A stretch of 64,000 nucleotides of DNA, from positions 372,001 to 436,000 of the forward strand of contig CATLPD010000001.1 in the NCBI GenBank assembly GCA_950054485.1, in the 5' to 3' direction. The position numbers and the translations under genes are program-made. The stretch comes from an uncultured Alphaproteobacteria bacterium. Lineage in GTDB: Bacteria; Pseudomonadota; Alphaproteobacteria; Micavibrionales; CSBR16-224. Below the pieces are notes generated by a model, which was not told the DNA's origin, searched no databases, and saw only the letters and a program-made list of their open reading frames with translations. How positions within the stretch are numbered: position 1 is the first letter of the stretch; every line of letters begins with the position of its first letter. Shown here one piece after another: positions 33,454 through 41,863 of this stretch.

Positions 33454-34044
33454 ATGAAATATCAGAATGGGAATGCTCTTTTTTTGATTTTGATAGCAGT
33501 CGCTTTGTTCGCTGCTTTATCTTATGCTATTACCAGTTCCGGACGCGGCGGGGGCAGTATTGATAAAGAAACCCTGGTCATAGAAGCCGCCCAAATTCTA
33601 CAAAACGCGCATTTTGCAAGAACAATCTCCCAAAAATATGTAATATTGGGCATTACGCCAAGGGTGGCACATAATATAAATGATGTGGCTTGTGACGCAA
33701 ATTATGGCGGAGACACGTGCATTTTCCTTTCAAGCAATGATTTTTGGGCGCCCGGCTCTTTTACAGCTGGTAACAACCAGTATACATGGGGCGCTTTTGA
33801 AGAAAATTCAAATCGGGGCATTACCGGCCTTGGCGATAGCAATATTGGCGATGAGATCATCTTCCTGGAAAATTTATCTGAAGATCTTTGCAATGCTCTT
33901 AACAAAGGGCTTGGGATATCTACGACCGTACTTGCCTTTAACTATCCCGCGGGCGCCCCTTTACCATCAAATTCAGCACTCGAAGCTTGTGTAGAAAACG
34001 CCAACGGCACATTTGTTTTTTATATAGTTACAAGAATTATCTAA
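33454..34044 (+). CDS. Pilin-like repeated family, member F2
   Basis: A 196-residue member, shorter than F1, F4 and F5. It begins [19 protein letters not shown] and continues SYAITSSGRGGG, nearly identical in protein but with many different third bases from F1, which suggests selection on the N-terminus. The outer part keeps EDLCNALNKGLG and the last Cys (LEACVENANG), but ends FYIVTRII rather than LLAR. It lies downstream of the duplicated maeB tail in a low-GC stretch with a TATAAT-like box shortly before the ATG. Confidence 0.7.
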   Translation: MKYQNGNALFLILIAVALFAALSYAITSSGRGGGSIDKETLVIEAAQILQNAHFARTISQKYVILGITPRVAHNINDVACDANYGGDTCIFLSSNDFWAPGSFTAGNNQYTWGAFEENSNRGITGLGDSNIGDEIIFLENLSEDLCNALNKGLGISTTVLAFNYPAGAPLPSNSALEACVENANGTFVFYIVTRII

Positions 34045-34116
34045 AACTGTTCAATTAATGGCAAAAGCTCTTAATCTTCCTCTGGGGCTCTTAACCAACG
34101 TTACACTTAATAATTT

Positions 34117-34722
34117 TTAGTCTTTAAAATCCAAAACCGCCTGTTGGCTGCGGCCAAAGGCTGTAATCAGGCATAACGTACCGTATATCCAGCATATGGC
34201 TGTAAAAGCCGCAGGGAACAGGCATATAATCACAAAGCTGATTACGGTTTCCGTGCCCTCGGTAATGCCTTTTAAATAGTAAAAAGATTTGCGCCCCTGT
34301 TTTTCGTGATTTTGCCCGCGTTTGGCCGCAATAATCGCATAGGCCAGAAAGGATGACGCCGATCCCATGAACCCGAACAACATATATGACGCCGCAAGGC
34401 CGGTATCAGGCTGACCCAGCGCAAAAAAGAAAATAAATCCCGCATAAAATATGAAATCACTGACGATATCAAGATAACCACCCAAATCGCTGGCTTTTGT
34501 CTGGCGTGCGATTGGACCATCCAGACCGTCACAGAGACGGTTTAAAATCAGCAAAAACAGTGCGGCACTATAGGCCTGAAAATAAAGCGCAACAAAACAT
34601 AGGCACCCGATCCCAAAACCTAAAATGGTCACAGCATCAGCCGTGATCCTCATTTTGACAGCCGCTTTTGCGATCGCGTTTAGTGGGGGGTCAATATAGG
34701 GCCGAACATAGGAATCAAGCAT
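34117..34722 (-). CDS. CDP-alcohol phosphatidyltransferase family protein
   Basis: A 201-residue integral membrane enzyme with five or six helices. It would transfer a phosphatidyl group from CDP-diacylglycerol to an alcohol. The catalytic motif is complete: DGLDGPIARQTKASDLGGYLD followed by IVSD, matching DG-x2-AR-x8-G-x3-D-x3-D. The acceptor alcohol cannot be told; similarity in layout to PgsA-like and orphan alphaproteobacterial members is all that can be said. An orphan membrane protein gene ends 17 bases upstream of its start on the same strand. Confidence 0.87.
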   Translation of the reverse strand: MLDSYVRPYIDPPLNAIAKAAVKMRITADAVTILGFGIGCLCFVALYFQAYSAALFLLILNRLCDGLDGPIARQTKASDLGGYLDIVSDFIFYAGFIFFFALGQPDTGLAASYMLFGFMGSASSFLAYAIIAAKRGQNHEKQGRKSFYYLKGITEGTETVISFVIICLFPAAFTAICWIYGTLCLITAFGRSQQAVLDFKD

Positions 34723-34739
34723 TTATCAGAATGCCCCGA

Positions 34740-35099
34740 TCAGTTAGGCGCCAGGTCTTTTAATTTTTTCTTTTTCTTCGGTTTCGTCGCTTTGGGCTCT
34801 TTTGGTTTAGAGTTATTTAAAAAAGCATAGCCCAAACCGATGGCACCGGCTGCCGCCAGAAACGGCGAGATTTTGGCCATAAATAATAAACCGTAGATGG
34901 AAGCAACACCCATACCGCCATAAATCAAGGCTGTCCCGACAAACTGTACAAAGGATGCGCCCGCTGATCCCGTAAATTCAGTTTCGGAAACGGCTGTTTC
35001 CTTTGGCAGGGCTGTTGGTTTTTTAGGTGCTTGTTCAACCTGCTCTTTTTGACTTACGCCGTCAAACTCTTCACAAATCACTTCAGAGATCATAATCAT
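34740..35099 (-). CDS. Orphan two-helix membrane protein with Lys-rich tail
   Basis: A 119-residue protein. About 50 polar residues precede a hydrophobic hairpin (FVQFVGTALIYGGMGVASIYGLL and FLAAAGAIGLGYAFL), and the C-terminus is strongly basic (KPKEPKATKPKKKKKLKDLAP). There is no recognised family. The Gly/Ala-rich hairpin plus charged ends resembles several other small orphans in this window. It probably forms an operon with the downstream phosphatidyltransferase gene. Confidence 0.6.
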   Translation of the reverse strand: MIMISEVICEEFDGVSQKEQVEQAPKKPTALPKETAVSETEFTGSAGASFVQFVGTALIYGGMGVASIYGLLFMAKISPFLAAAGAIGLGYAFLNNSKPKEPKATKPKKKKKLKDLAPN

Positions 35100-35297
35100 T
35101 TTTATTCCTTATTCGTAATCTTGATAATGTCTGATCCTAGCATTTTGGATGCGCTAAAATCAATAATATTCAGCATATATTAACATAAATTTAACTTTTT
35201 TATACTGCTATGGAAATTATAAAAACTATGTATTCCTAATTTTTTTTAATCTACTGAAAATAAATTTTTAAGATATTTTAAATAAAAGATTTCACTC

Positions 35298-36005
35298 ATG
35301 GCAAAAGAAAACGGAAACGCTTTATTCCTTATATTAATAGCTGTCGCGTTATTTGCGGCTTTATCCTATGCTCTGACTACTTCGGGACGTGGCGGAGGCG
35401 ATATTTCAAAAGAATAAGCCGATATTACGGCATCCCAGATCATGCAGCAAATTGCAAATTATCAACAAGCCATCATGCGCCTTGAGATAACTGCTTACGA
35501 TGCTGTTTTGTTTGATGAGAGTGCTGAAAACACAGGGGGGACTTGTTATACGGGCGGTGTGGCTACAACACCTTGTCATACAATCGGCCTTTTTCATCCT
35601 TCAACAGGTGTTGCCAAACCCCCGGCTGAACAGGCCGAATATTCGGCAGGCCTGGCATATCAAGGTACCTGGCAATATTTCAATGCGCGTTATCAGGCCA
35701 ACGGAGCCGATGTTGGCAGCGCGCAACCCGACATATTTTTCTAGATAGAACCCTTACAACAGGAGGTTTGTCATGCCCTGAACGCAAGATTACGCGATGG
35801 GGCAACAGATTACTTAACCATTATATCATCTGTATCCAGCGGAGGTGTTGGATATCACAATGCCTATCGCATTGAAGGCGGCTCGCCCGAGTTCAATATC
35901 TCCACAAATACATCATATGATTTTGATAACTATAACGGATCTGAAGGCTGTGTAGACTGGGGATCAAACTATTATTCTCTGGTTTACCTTTTGCAGGCAA
36001 AATAA
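35298..36005 (+). pseudogene. Pilin-like repeated family, member F3 (two in-frame stops)
   Basis: Starts [19 protein letters not shown] and continues [17 protein letters not shown], then hits TAA at 35415-35417. The same frame stays open and family-like to TAG at 35742-35744, then runs on as EPLQQEVCHALNARLRDG and SEGCVDWG to TAA at 36003-36005. These late pieces match the conserved cysteine regions of the intact members. With two premature stops in one frame and no shift, it is a recently broken gene. The intact first part could still make a 39-residue hydrophobic peptide. Confidence 0.85.
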
Positions 36006-36094
36006 TCTATTGATGACATCTTTATTATAATCAATACAATAAAGATGCATTTTCTAAATATGCAAGACAAATAAAAACTGCTGCAAGGCCTCCT

Positions 36095-37504
36095 ATGAGT
36101 GATAACGATCAAACAGAATTTCAGCCCAAAGAGCCCGACGAGCACGAGGGAGAACACGGATTTACCGTGTCGGATGATTTTATCCGCCGCCTGCAGGACC
36201 TGTTTGATTCCGCCGAGGCGCGCGAGGAAATCCGCATCGCCTGTATCGAGCTGTCTGCCGCAGATGTTGCCGAAGTAATTTCAAAAATCGGCTTTGACCG
36301 TGCGCTCGAACTAATTGATATTCTGGGTGAAGATATCGATGCCGAGGTGTTTGTTTATCTTGATAACGATCTGGTGACCCGTCTTTTTGAAAATATGCCG
36401 GATTGGGATGTCGCATCCATCATCAACCAGATGGAATCCGATGATGCGCTGGATCTGATCGAAGATCTGGACGAAGAGGCCCAGACCAAAATCCTGAAAA
36501 CCCTGTCCAGTAAAATGCGCGCCGCGATCGAGGAAGGCCTGACCTTCCCGGAAGATTCCGCGGGTCGTTTGATGCAGCGCTCTCTGGTCGCCGTGCCGCA
36601 ATTCTGGACTGTCGGTAAAACCCTTGATTATTTGCGGGTTGCCAAAAACAGCCTGCCCGATGATTTTTATGACATCATCGTTGTCGATCCGATGCACCAT
36701 GTGGTGGGCGAAGTGCCCGCGGGGCACATCCTGAAGGCACAGCGCACCGAACGCATCGCCGATCTGGCACTTGATAATTTCCACCCGATTCCGGCCGGTA
36801 CGGACCAGGAAGAGGTCGCACACATGTTCCGCCGCGAAGGGCTGGTTTCCGCCCCCGTTGTCAATGAAGATAACCGTTTAATCGGTGTAATTACGGTTGA
36901 TGACATTGTTGACGTTATCGATGAAGAAGCACAGGAAGATTTATTAAAACTGGCGGGTATGTCTGACACCCACCTATACAAGGATGTGCTTTATACAACG
37001 CGTGCGCGTTTTTATTGGCTTTTGGTCAATCTGATGACGGCGATTGCAGCATCCGTTGTGATTGGATTGTTTGAAGGCACAATCCAGCAAATCGTCGCGC
37101 TTGCGATTCTAATGCCGATTGTGGCCTCCATGGGCGGGAACGCCGGCACACAGGCGATGACGGTTGCCGTGCGCGGTTTGGCCACCAAAGAATTATCAAA
37201 AGCCAACGCCCATAAGATTATCGGCAAGGAAGTCGTTGTCGGCGCGTTAAACGGCATATCTTTTGCCATTATCATCGGTCTTGTCACATGGTTGTGGTTT
37301 CACAGTGCGGCGCTGGGCCTGATTATCGGTGTTGCGATGGTTTTGAATTTGATTGTTGCTGGTTTCAGCGGGGCGGCTATCCCCGTTATACTTGACCGTT
37401 TGGGCCTTGACCCTGCCGTATCATCCAGCGTGTTTCTGACGACCGTCACCGATGTGATCGGCTTTTTCGCCTTCCTCGGCCTTGCCGCCGCTTTTCTCAT
37501 TTAG
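36095..37504 (+). CDS. mgtE: Magnesium transporter MgtE
   Basis: A 469-residue homodimeric Mg2+ channel of the inner membrane. The N domain (about 30-140) contains LSAADVAEVISKIGFDRA. Paired CBS domains lie at about 145-270 (EDSAGRLMQRSLVAVP, LVSAPVVNEDNRLIGVITVDDI). Five membrane helices follow from about 300, with the pore motifs MPIVASMGGNAGTQ and SGAAIPVILDRLGLDPA. Mg2+ binding at the N-CBS interface would gate it. Its 3' end overlaps by 8 bases the end of the convergent orphan gene. Confidence 0.94.
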   Translation: MSDNDQTEFQPKEPDEHEGEHGFTVSDDFIRRLQDLFDSAEAREEIRIACIELSAADVAEVISKIGFDRALELIDILGEDIDAEVFVYLDNDLVTRLFENMPDWDVASIINQMESDDALDLIEDLDEEAQTKILKTLSSKMRAAIEEGLTFPEDSAGRLMQRSLVAVPQFWTVGKTLDYLRVAKNSLPDDFYDIIVVDPMHHVVGEVPAGHILKAQRTERIADLALDNFHPIPAGTDQEEVAHMFRREGLVSAPVVNEDNRLIGVITVDDIVDVIDEEAQEDLLKLAGMSDTHLYKDVLYTTRARFYWLLVNLMTAIAASVVIGLFEGTIQQIVALAILMPIVASMGGNAGTQAMTVAVRGLATKELSKANAHKIIGKEVVVGALNGISFAIIIGLVTWLWFHSAALGLIIGVAMVLNLIVAGFSGAAIPVILDRLGLDPAVSSSVFLTTVTDVIGFFAFLGLAAAFLI

Positions 37505-37802
37505 TCGGAATAGACTTTTTCTCTGGCAATTTTGCCCAGCCTTCAATGCGCTTTTTATTTTTAAGACCCAGAACCGATGTTCCGGCACATCCCGCCAAAG
37601 TCGCAATATATAGAGGTGAAAGAGATAAAAATGTCGCTGCTGCACCGCCCATAATAACGCTGGGCGCCAAATTAGCTGTTAAAAATTTAGCGGTCATAAA
37701 TTCGCCGCGTCTTGGGTCTACAAAAGCCTTGGCAAACTTGCGTTTCACATCATCGCTACCGTGAAGGTTCAGCTTGTCTTGGATTTTTTTGATCGCTTTC
37801 AT
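37497..37802 (-). CDS. Small orphan membrane protein, paralog of its neighbour
   Basis: A 101-residue protein starting MKAIKKIQDKLNLHG. KRKFAKAFVDPRRGEFMTAKF and a hydrophobic hairpin (about residues 41-80) align with the gene just upstream on the minus strand (GKFAKAVLNDKGQLSNTAF and a hairpin). They look like a tandem duplicate. The start at 37802 is preferred over 37853, which would begin inside the neighbouring gene. The function is unknown. Confidence 0.58.
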   Translation of the reverse strand: MKAIKKIQDKLNLHGSDDVKRKFAKAFVDPRRGEFMTAKFLTANLAPSVIMGGAAATFLSLSPLYIATLAGCAGTSVLGLKNKKRIEGWAKLPEKKSIPTK

Positions 37803-37809
37803 ATAGACC

Positions 37810-38076
37810 TCAGACTTTCTTTGCCCAGTTTTGCAAGGTTTCCTGTTTTTCAATCATAAGGGCGGCTGCACCCGTTCCCGCATAAAAGCCTGCAACAAAT
37901 ACGCCCAGCGCGGCTGTGGATGTCGAAACCAGCGGCATAATAGCCAGCGCCGGCACAATACCGGCAGCGCATGTCAATGTGAAGGCCGTATTTGACAACT
38001 GCCCCTTATCATTCAAAACAGCTTTTGCAAATTTGCCTTTTAGGTTTTGAAACTTTGATAATGTCTGTGTTCGCAT
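37810..38076 (-). CDS. Small orphan membrane protein, tandem paralog
   Basis: An 88-residue protein starting MRTQTLSKFQNLKGKFAKA. AAGGTGG lies 6 bases before ATG 38076, which is preferred to GTG 38085. Two hydrophobic segments (FTLTCAAGIVPALAIMPLVS and TAALGVFVAGFYAGTGAAAL) are followed by a short charged tail. It lies 7 bases ahead of its paralog, so both are probably in one transcript. A promoter with TTGACA and a weak -10 (TAGGCT) at 17-base spacing lies at 38106-38134. Confidence 0.6.
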   Translation of the reverse strand: MRTQTLSKFQNLKGKFAKAVLNDKGQLSNTAFTLTCAAGIVPALAIMPLVSTSTAALGVFVAGFYAGTGAAALMIEKQETLQNWAKKV

Positions 38077-38105
38077 GATTGCCACCTTTTTAATGACCAG
38101 GCCTC

Positions 38106-38134
38106 AGCCTAGCACTTATTTTTCATATTGTCAA
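38106..38134 (-). promoter_or_regulatory. Possible promoter for the small membrane pair
   Basis: On the minus strand: TTGACA, 17-base spacer, TAGGCT, about 30 bases before ATG 38076. The -10 element is weak. Confidence 0.45.
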
Positions 38135-38151
38135 ACGGGGAAGAGCTATCG

Positions 38152-38475
38152 TTATAACTTGAAAGATTGGACCTGCGCTTTTTGTAATTTCTGTAACGTG
38201 CGCTCTTTGTTCATATCAAATTTTGTACGTAAATCCTGCCTTTGCCCATGCTTAGTTGATGGTGGTAAATCTTTACACCTGAATTCAGGCGGGGGCGGCG
38301 GCACTTCAGCTGCATTTTTTTCAATAAGATAACGACAGACAGGTTCGGACATAATAGCCGATTCAGCCCTAAGGTCCATATTATTGTCTATAACGATAAT
38401 ATTCGGATCATCCTTTGTCGCTTTTGCAAGCGCCTTTGCCAAGGCCGCCAAATCAGATATTATAAAAACGGTCAT
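38152..38475 (-). CDS. Orphan 107-residue soluble protein
   Basis: Starts MTVFIISDLAALAKALAKATKDD at 38475, just after the stop of the 46-residue gene. The first half is a small alpha/beta pattern (NIIVIDNNMDLRAESAIM), followed by a proline run (EVPPPPPEF) and a charged C-terminus ending QSFKL. There is no known family. An alternative start at 38553 would overlap the upstream gene and is less likely. Confidence 0.55.
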   Translation of the reverse strand: MTVFIISDLAALAKALAKATKDDPNIIVIDNNMDLRAESAIMSEPVCRYLIEKNAAEVPPPPPEFRCKDLPPSTKHGQRQDLRTKFDMNKERTLQKLQKAQVQSFKL

Positions 38476-38479
38476 TACA

Positions 38480-38620
38480 TTATTTCCCGTTCTTAAAACT
38501 ACGGGGGTTTTTGCCCTTGGCATATTCTGTTGGCAATTTGCCTTCGCATTCAAGCTGTTTCAAAATACCGCCTTTTTTTGCAGCTTTGCCCATTTGTTTT
38601 TTTAATTTCTCAGGTTTCAT
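38480..38620 (-). CDS. Orphan 46-residue basic protein
   Basis: Reads MKPEKLKKQMGKAAKKGGIL and ends PRSFKNGK, with 14 Lys in 46 residues and one Cys (QLECEGK). GGAG lies 6 bases before the ATG. The stop is 4 bases before the next start, so the two are probably co-translated. A GC-rich hairpin followed by a T-rich tract at about 38638-38660 lies in its leader on the same strand and might act as an attenuator or a terminator of an upstream transcript. Confidence 0.55.
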   Translation of the reverse strand: MKPEKLKKQMGKAAKKGGILKQLECEGKLPTEYAKGKNPRSFKNGK

Positions 38621-38769
38621 TTGTTACTCCATTATCACCTCAAAAAATAATACGGGGCTTTGGGCCCCGCAAGGAAACCATGGCACGATTCTTTGATTTA
38701 TGTCAAGACACTCTATTGCTTTTCCTACGTATCTAACACATAATGTCTAAAAATTTTCAGGAGATCAAA

Positions 38770-39942
38770 ATGCCTTTATATCCTTTTCCCAGCCTCAAAT
38801 TTGATTTAGGTGAAAATGCCGAGATGCTGCGCGAAAGCGTCTATAATTTTGCATCCGATAAAATCGCGCCACGGGCTGAAGACATCGATCACAAAAACGA
38901 ATTCCCGAACGAACTGTGGCCCGAGCTGGGTGCAATGGGCCTTTTGGGTATTACGGTTGATGAAAAATACGGTGGGTCCGGTATGGGATATATAGAACAT
39001 ATCATCGCGATGGAGGAAATCAGCCGTGCCTCGGCTTCGGTCGGCCTGTCATATGGTGCCTTTTCGAACCTGTGCGTCAATCAGATTCACCTGAATGGTA
39101 ATGAAGATCAAAAACAAAAATATCTGCCAGAACTTTGTGCCGGCACCAAAATCGGGGCGCTGGCAATGTCAGAACCGGGGGCCGGGTCTGACGTTGTATC
39201 CATGCGCCTAAAAGCCGAAAAACAAGGCGATCATTATGTTCTAAACGGTAATAAAATGTGGATCACAAACGGTCCCGATGCCGATGTCCTTGTGGTCTAT
39301 GCCAAGACTGACCCGAATGCAGGGGCCAAGGGTATTACCGCTTTTATCATTGAAAAAGATATGGCCGGTTTTTCAACCGCCCAAAAACTCGACAAATTGG
39401 GTATGCGCGGCAGTAACACCTGCGAGCTGGTTTTTGAAGACTGCATCGTTCCCGCCGAAAACATCCTAGGCAGCGAAGGCGGGGGTGTACGTGTCCTTAT
39501 GAGCGGCCTGGATTACGAGCGCGCCGTTCTGGCCGCCGGCCCCATCGGCATCATGGCCGCCTGTATGGATATTGTTGTGCCCTATGTGCATGAACGCAAA
39601 CAATTCGACCAGCCGATTGGTGAATTTCAATTGATGCAGGGGAAACTGGCGGATATGTATGTCGCGCTGAATACATCACGCGCCTATGTCTATGCCGTCG
39701 GGCAGGCCTGTGACCGTGGTGAAGTCACCCGCAAGGATGCCGCAGGCGCCATTTTATATGCGGCAGAAAAAGCAACATGGTGTGCCAATCAAGCAATCCA
39801 AACCCTTGGCGGTAACGGGTATATCAATGAATATCCAACAGGCCGCCTGTGGCGTGATGCGAAATTGTATGAAATTGGTGCGGGAACATCAGAAATCCGC
39901 CGCATGCTGATCGGGCGCGAGCTGTTTAAAGAAACGGCCTAA
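38770..39942 (+). CDS. Acyl-CoA dehydrogenase, isovaleryl-CoA dehydrogenase-like
   Basis: A 390-residue FAD enzyme. The N-terminal helical domain contains [19 protein letters not shown]; the beta domain [13 protein letters not shown] and [16 protein letters not shown] bind FAD; the C-terminal [20 protein letters not shown] and [17 protein letters not shown] are typical. The catalytic Glu appears in [13 protein letters not shown], the location used by isovaleryl-CoA dehydrogenases, which supports leucine breakdown. CAGGAG lies 6 bases before ATG 38770. No other leucine-degradation genes are next to it. Confidence 0.9.
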   Translation: MPLYPFPSLKFDLGENAEMLRESVYNFASDKIAPRAEDIDHKNEFPNELWPELGAMGLLGITVDEKYGGSGMGYIEHIIAMEEISRASASVGLSYGAFSNLCVNQIHLNGNEDQKQKYLPELCAGTKIGALAMSEPGAGSDVVSMRLKAEKQGDHYVLNGNKMWITNGPDADVLVVYAKTDPNAGAKGITAFIIEKDMAGFSTAQKLDKLGMRGSNTCELVFEDCIVPAENILGSEGGGVRVLMSGLDYERAVLAAGPIGIMAACMDIVVPYVHERKQFDQPIGEFQLMQGKLADMYVALNTSRAYVYAVGQACDRGEVTRKDAAGAILYAAEKATWCANQAIQTLGGNGYINEYPTGRLWRDAKLYEIGAGTSEIRRMLIGRELFKETA

Positions 39943-40178
39943 GAGGGCTGAGACCAGCCCTTAACATTGACTTTAATTGGTGTGTTATAAAGCGCCATAC
40001 GATTTTGGTGACGTGCCTCGGAAAAGCCCGCCAGCCCGCCTGTCATCGCCCCGATTGTCAGGAGGAGTGGAGCCAGCGGCGCTGCAACCATCAAAGCTGC
40101 CGCCCCGCCAATTGCCAAACCGACAGCACCCCCTACAGCAGCATAGAAATCTTCACGACATGGTTTTTGATAATGCAT
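39939..40178 (-). CDS. Small orphan membrane protein
   Basis: A 79-residue protein. It starts [16 protein letters not shown], followed by a Gly/Ala-rich hydrophobic stretch from about residue 14 to 52 that could form a hairpin, and a polar end ([17 protein letters not shown]). GGGAGA lies just before ATG 40178, and a near-consensus promoter is at 40210-40238. It overlaps by 4 bases the convergent acyl-CoA dehydrogenase stop. It looks like a self-contained single-gene unit. Confidence 0.6.
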   Translation of the reverse strand: MHYQKPCREDFYAAVGGAVGLAIGGAAALMVAAPLAPLLLTIGAMTGGLAGFSEARHQNRMALYNTPIKVNVKGWSQPS

Positions 40179-40209
40179 TTTTCTCTCCCGAATATTATTT
40201 ATCAAAGCT

Positions 40210-40238
40210 ATAATAATAAATATAATATATTATGTCAA
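40210..40238 (-). promoter_or_regulatory. Near-consensus promoter for the small membrane orphan
   Basis: On the minus strand: TTGACA, 17-base spacer beginning TAATA, and TATTAT, about 30 bases before ATG 40178. Confidence 0.78.
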
Positions 40239-40316
40239 ATATTTTATTTTGTCATTTTTAAGATTTTCTTTCTATAATCAAAAGATACGGCCCATTTTGA
40301 TAGATGGAGAAATACA

Positions 40317-41090
40317 ATAACGAAATATAAAGAACGCGGTAACGCGCTATTCCTTATTTTAATTGCGGTCGCTCTGTTCGCAGCGCTTTCCTATGCGATC
40401 ACGCAATCAGGGCGCGGCGGGGGCAATATTAATAAGGAAAGCCTTGAAATTAAGACAGCACAAATGGTCCAGTATTTCGGGCAGCTTGAAAATGCGTTTC
40501 AGCGCATGAAAATCATCAATGGCTGTTCCGACACAGAAGTCAGTTTCCATTTTGATGCAGACGGAAATGGTACCCTCGATACGGCATGGCCAGACGGCTA
40601 TTACTACAATCCATCTGCAACACGCAACGAATGTTTTGTTTTCCATCCTGATGGTGGTGGTTTAAATTACAGGGATCCGCCGCTTGAATATTTGATTGAC
40701 GCGGCTGACTACCTTCAAAGCGGTTACGGCATGTATGATTTTACCGGCGGTTTAAATTATGACGGGATCGGGTCGACATGTTTCGGCGGAAGTAGTGACT
40801 GTACCGACTTATCAGTTACTCTCAAAGGCGTAACAGAAGAGTTTTGTAGAGCCTTTAACAAAAAGGTTTTTAACGATGATACGATCCCCGAACATGAAAC
40901 ATGGGCATGGAACCCCAGCTATGGTGATGCCACCAGCTTTTTTAGGGGCCAATACAGGGGATGGAGCGCCACACCAACTCTGGCGCATCCCGCAGTGTCT
41001 TTTTTAAGCGGCAATCCGATGGGATGTTTTAAAGTTTTCACAAGTTCCCCTGCACAATACGTCATTTATTCGGTATTATTGGCACGATGA
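40317..41090 (+). CDS. Pilin-like repeated family, member F4 (no AUG/GUG/UUG start)
   Basis: About 257 residues with the full family plan: [70 protein letters not shown] and an end YSVLLAR. The frame is open from the TAA at 40275, but no ATG, GTG or TTG occurs before the hydrophobic segment. ATA at 40317 sits 7 bases after GGAG where the paralogs have ATG. The first normal start (40464) would lose the whole N-terminal segment. It is either a rare AUA start, a start-loss mutation, or a sequence error. F5 follows with an ATGA overlap. Confidence 0.7.
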   Translation: MTKYKERGNALFLILIAVALFAALSYAITQSGRGGGNINKESLEIKTAQMVQYFGQLENAFQRMKIINGCSDTEVSFHFDADGNGTLDTAWPDGYYYNPSATRNECFVFHPDGGGLNYRDPPLEYLIDAADYLQSGYGMYDFTGGLNYDGIGSTCFGGSSDCTDLSVTLKGVTEEFCRAFNKKVFNDDTIPEHETWAWNPSYGDATSFFRGQYRGWSATPTLAHPAVSFLSGNPMGCFKVFTSSPAQYVIYSVLLAR

Positions 41091-41863
41091 TGTTGAAAGA
41101 TAAGAAACAAAGCGGTAACGCGCTATTCCTCATTCTAATTGCGGTCGCATTATTCGCGGCGCTTTCCTATGCGATCACGCAATCGGGACGTGGCGGCGGA
41201 AGTATCGAAAAGGAAAACGCACAGCTGATCGCATCACGAATTGTGCAATATGCGGGGCAAGTTCAAAATGCCGTCAATAAAATGCGGATTATAAACGGGT
41301 GTTCCGATATCGAAATCAGCTTTCACCATGATTACGATCAAGACGGTATTCTGGAGACTACAATGCCGGACGCAATATTCTTAAATCCTAATACCACCGG
41401 AAACGATTGCTATGTCTTTAACGAGGAAGGCGGCGACATACCATATATCCAGCCATCAACAGACTGGTTCATTGATGCTGCCGATATTCCGGGGTCAGCC
41501 TATGCCGAATATGTATTCACTGGTGGGCTTCAGTTTGCAGATGTGGGCAGTAATTGCGTCACCACCAGTAATTGCACAGATTTGGCGATGGTCTTAATCG
41601 GTCTTTCGGATGATTTGTGTCAGGCCATAAATAAAGAGCTTTTTGACGATCCCAGCGTGCCTGCACATGAAACCTGGTCGTGGACACCTGATCAATCCGG
41701 CCCTGATGATTTCTTTCGCGGTCAGTACCAAGTCTGGAATGCGGCCTATACTTTAAACCATCCAACAACTTCAATCGTCACCGGTGCGTCAATGGGGTGT
41801 TTTAAAAAACTGTCCCTGACACCAGATGTGAATATTTTCTTTTCAATATTGTGGGCTAGATAG
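41087..41863 (+). CDS. Pilin-like repeated family, member F5
   Basis: A 258-residue member, closest to F4: [20 protein letters not shown], then [17 protein letters not shown]. Outer landmarks are [50 protein letters not shown] and [10 protein letters not shown], ending FFSILWAR. The D-x-D-x-DG pattern in DYDQDG (also DADGNG in F4) resembles a calcium-binding loop, an inference. It overlaps the F4 stop by 4 bases (ATGA), so it may depend on F4 translation. It overlaps by 8 bases the convergent dxs end. Confidence 0.75.
   Translation: MMLKDKKQSGNALFLILIAVALFAALSYAITQSGRGGGSIEKENAQLIASRIVQYAGQVQNAVNKMRIINGCSDIEISFHHDYDQDGILETTMPDAIFLNPNTTGNDCYVFNEEGGDIPYIQPSTDWFIDAADIPGSAYAEYVFTGGLQFADVGSNCVTTSNCTDLAMVLIGLSDDLCQAINKELFDDPSVPAHETWSWTPDQSGPDDFFRGQYQVWNAAYTLNHPTTSIVTGASMGCFKKLSLTPDVNIFFSILWAR

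Noticed and set aside
35415-35744. In-frame TAA and TAG in F3 as recoded codons
   Set aside because: Two different stop codons in one family member with intact paralogs carrying sense codons is best explained by decay. No selenocysteine or pyrrolysine context is seen.
38638-38662. Hairpin plus T-rich tract as a riboswitch
   Set aside because: Only one simple GC-rich stem (CGGGGC/GCCCCG) is visible. No known aptamer core could be recognised, so it is mentioned only as a possible attenuator.
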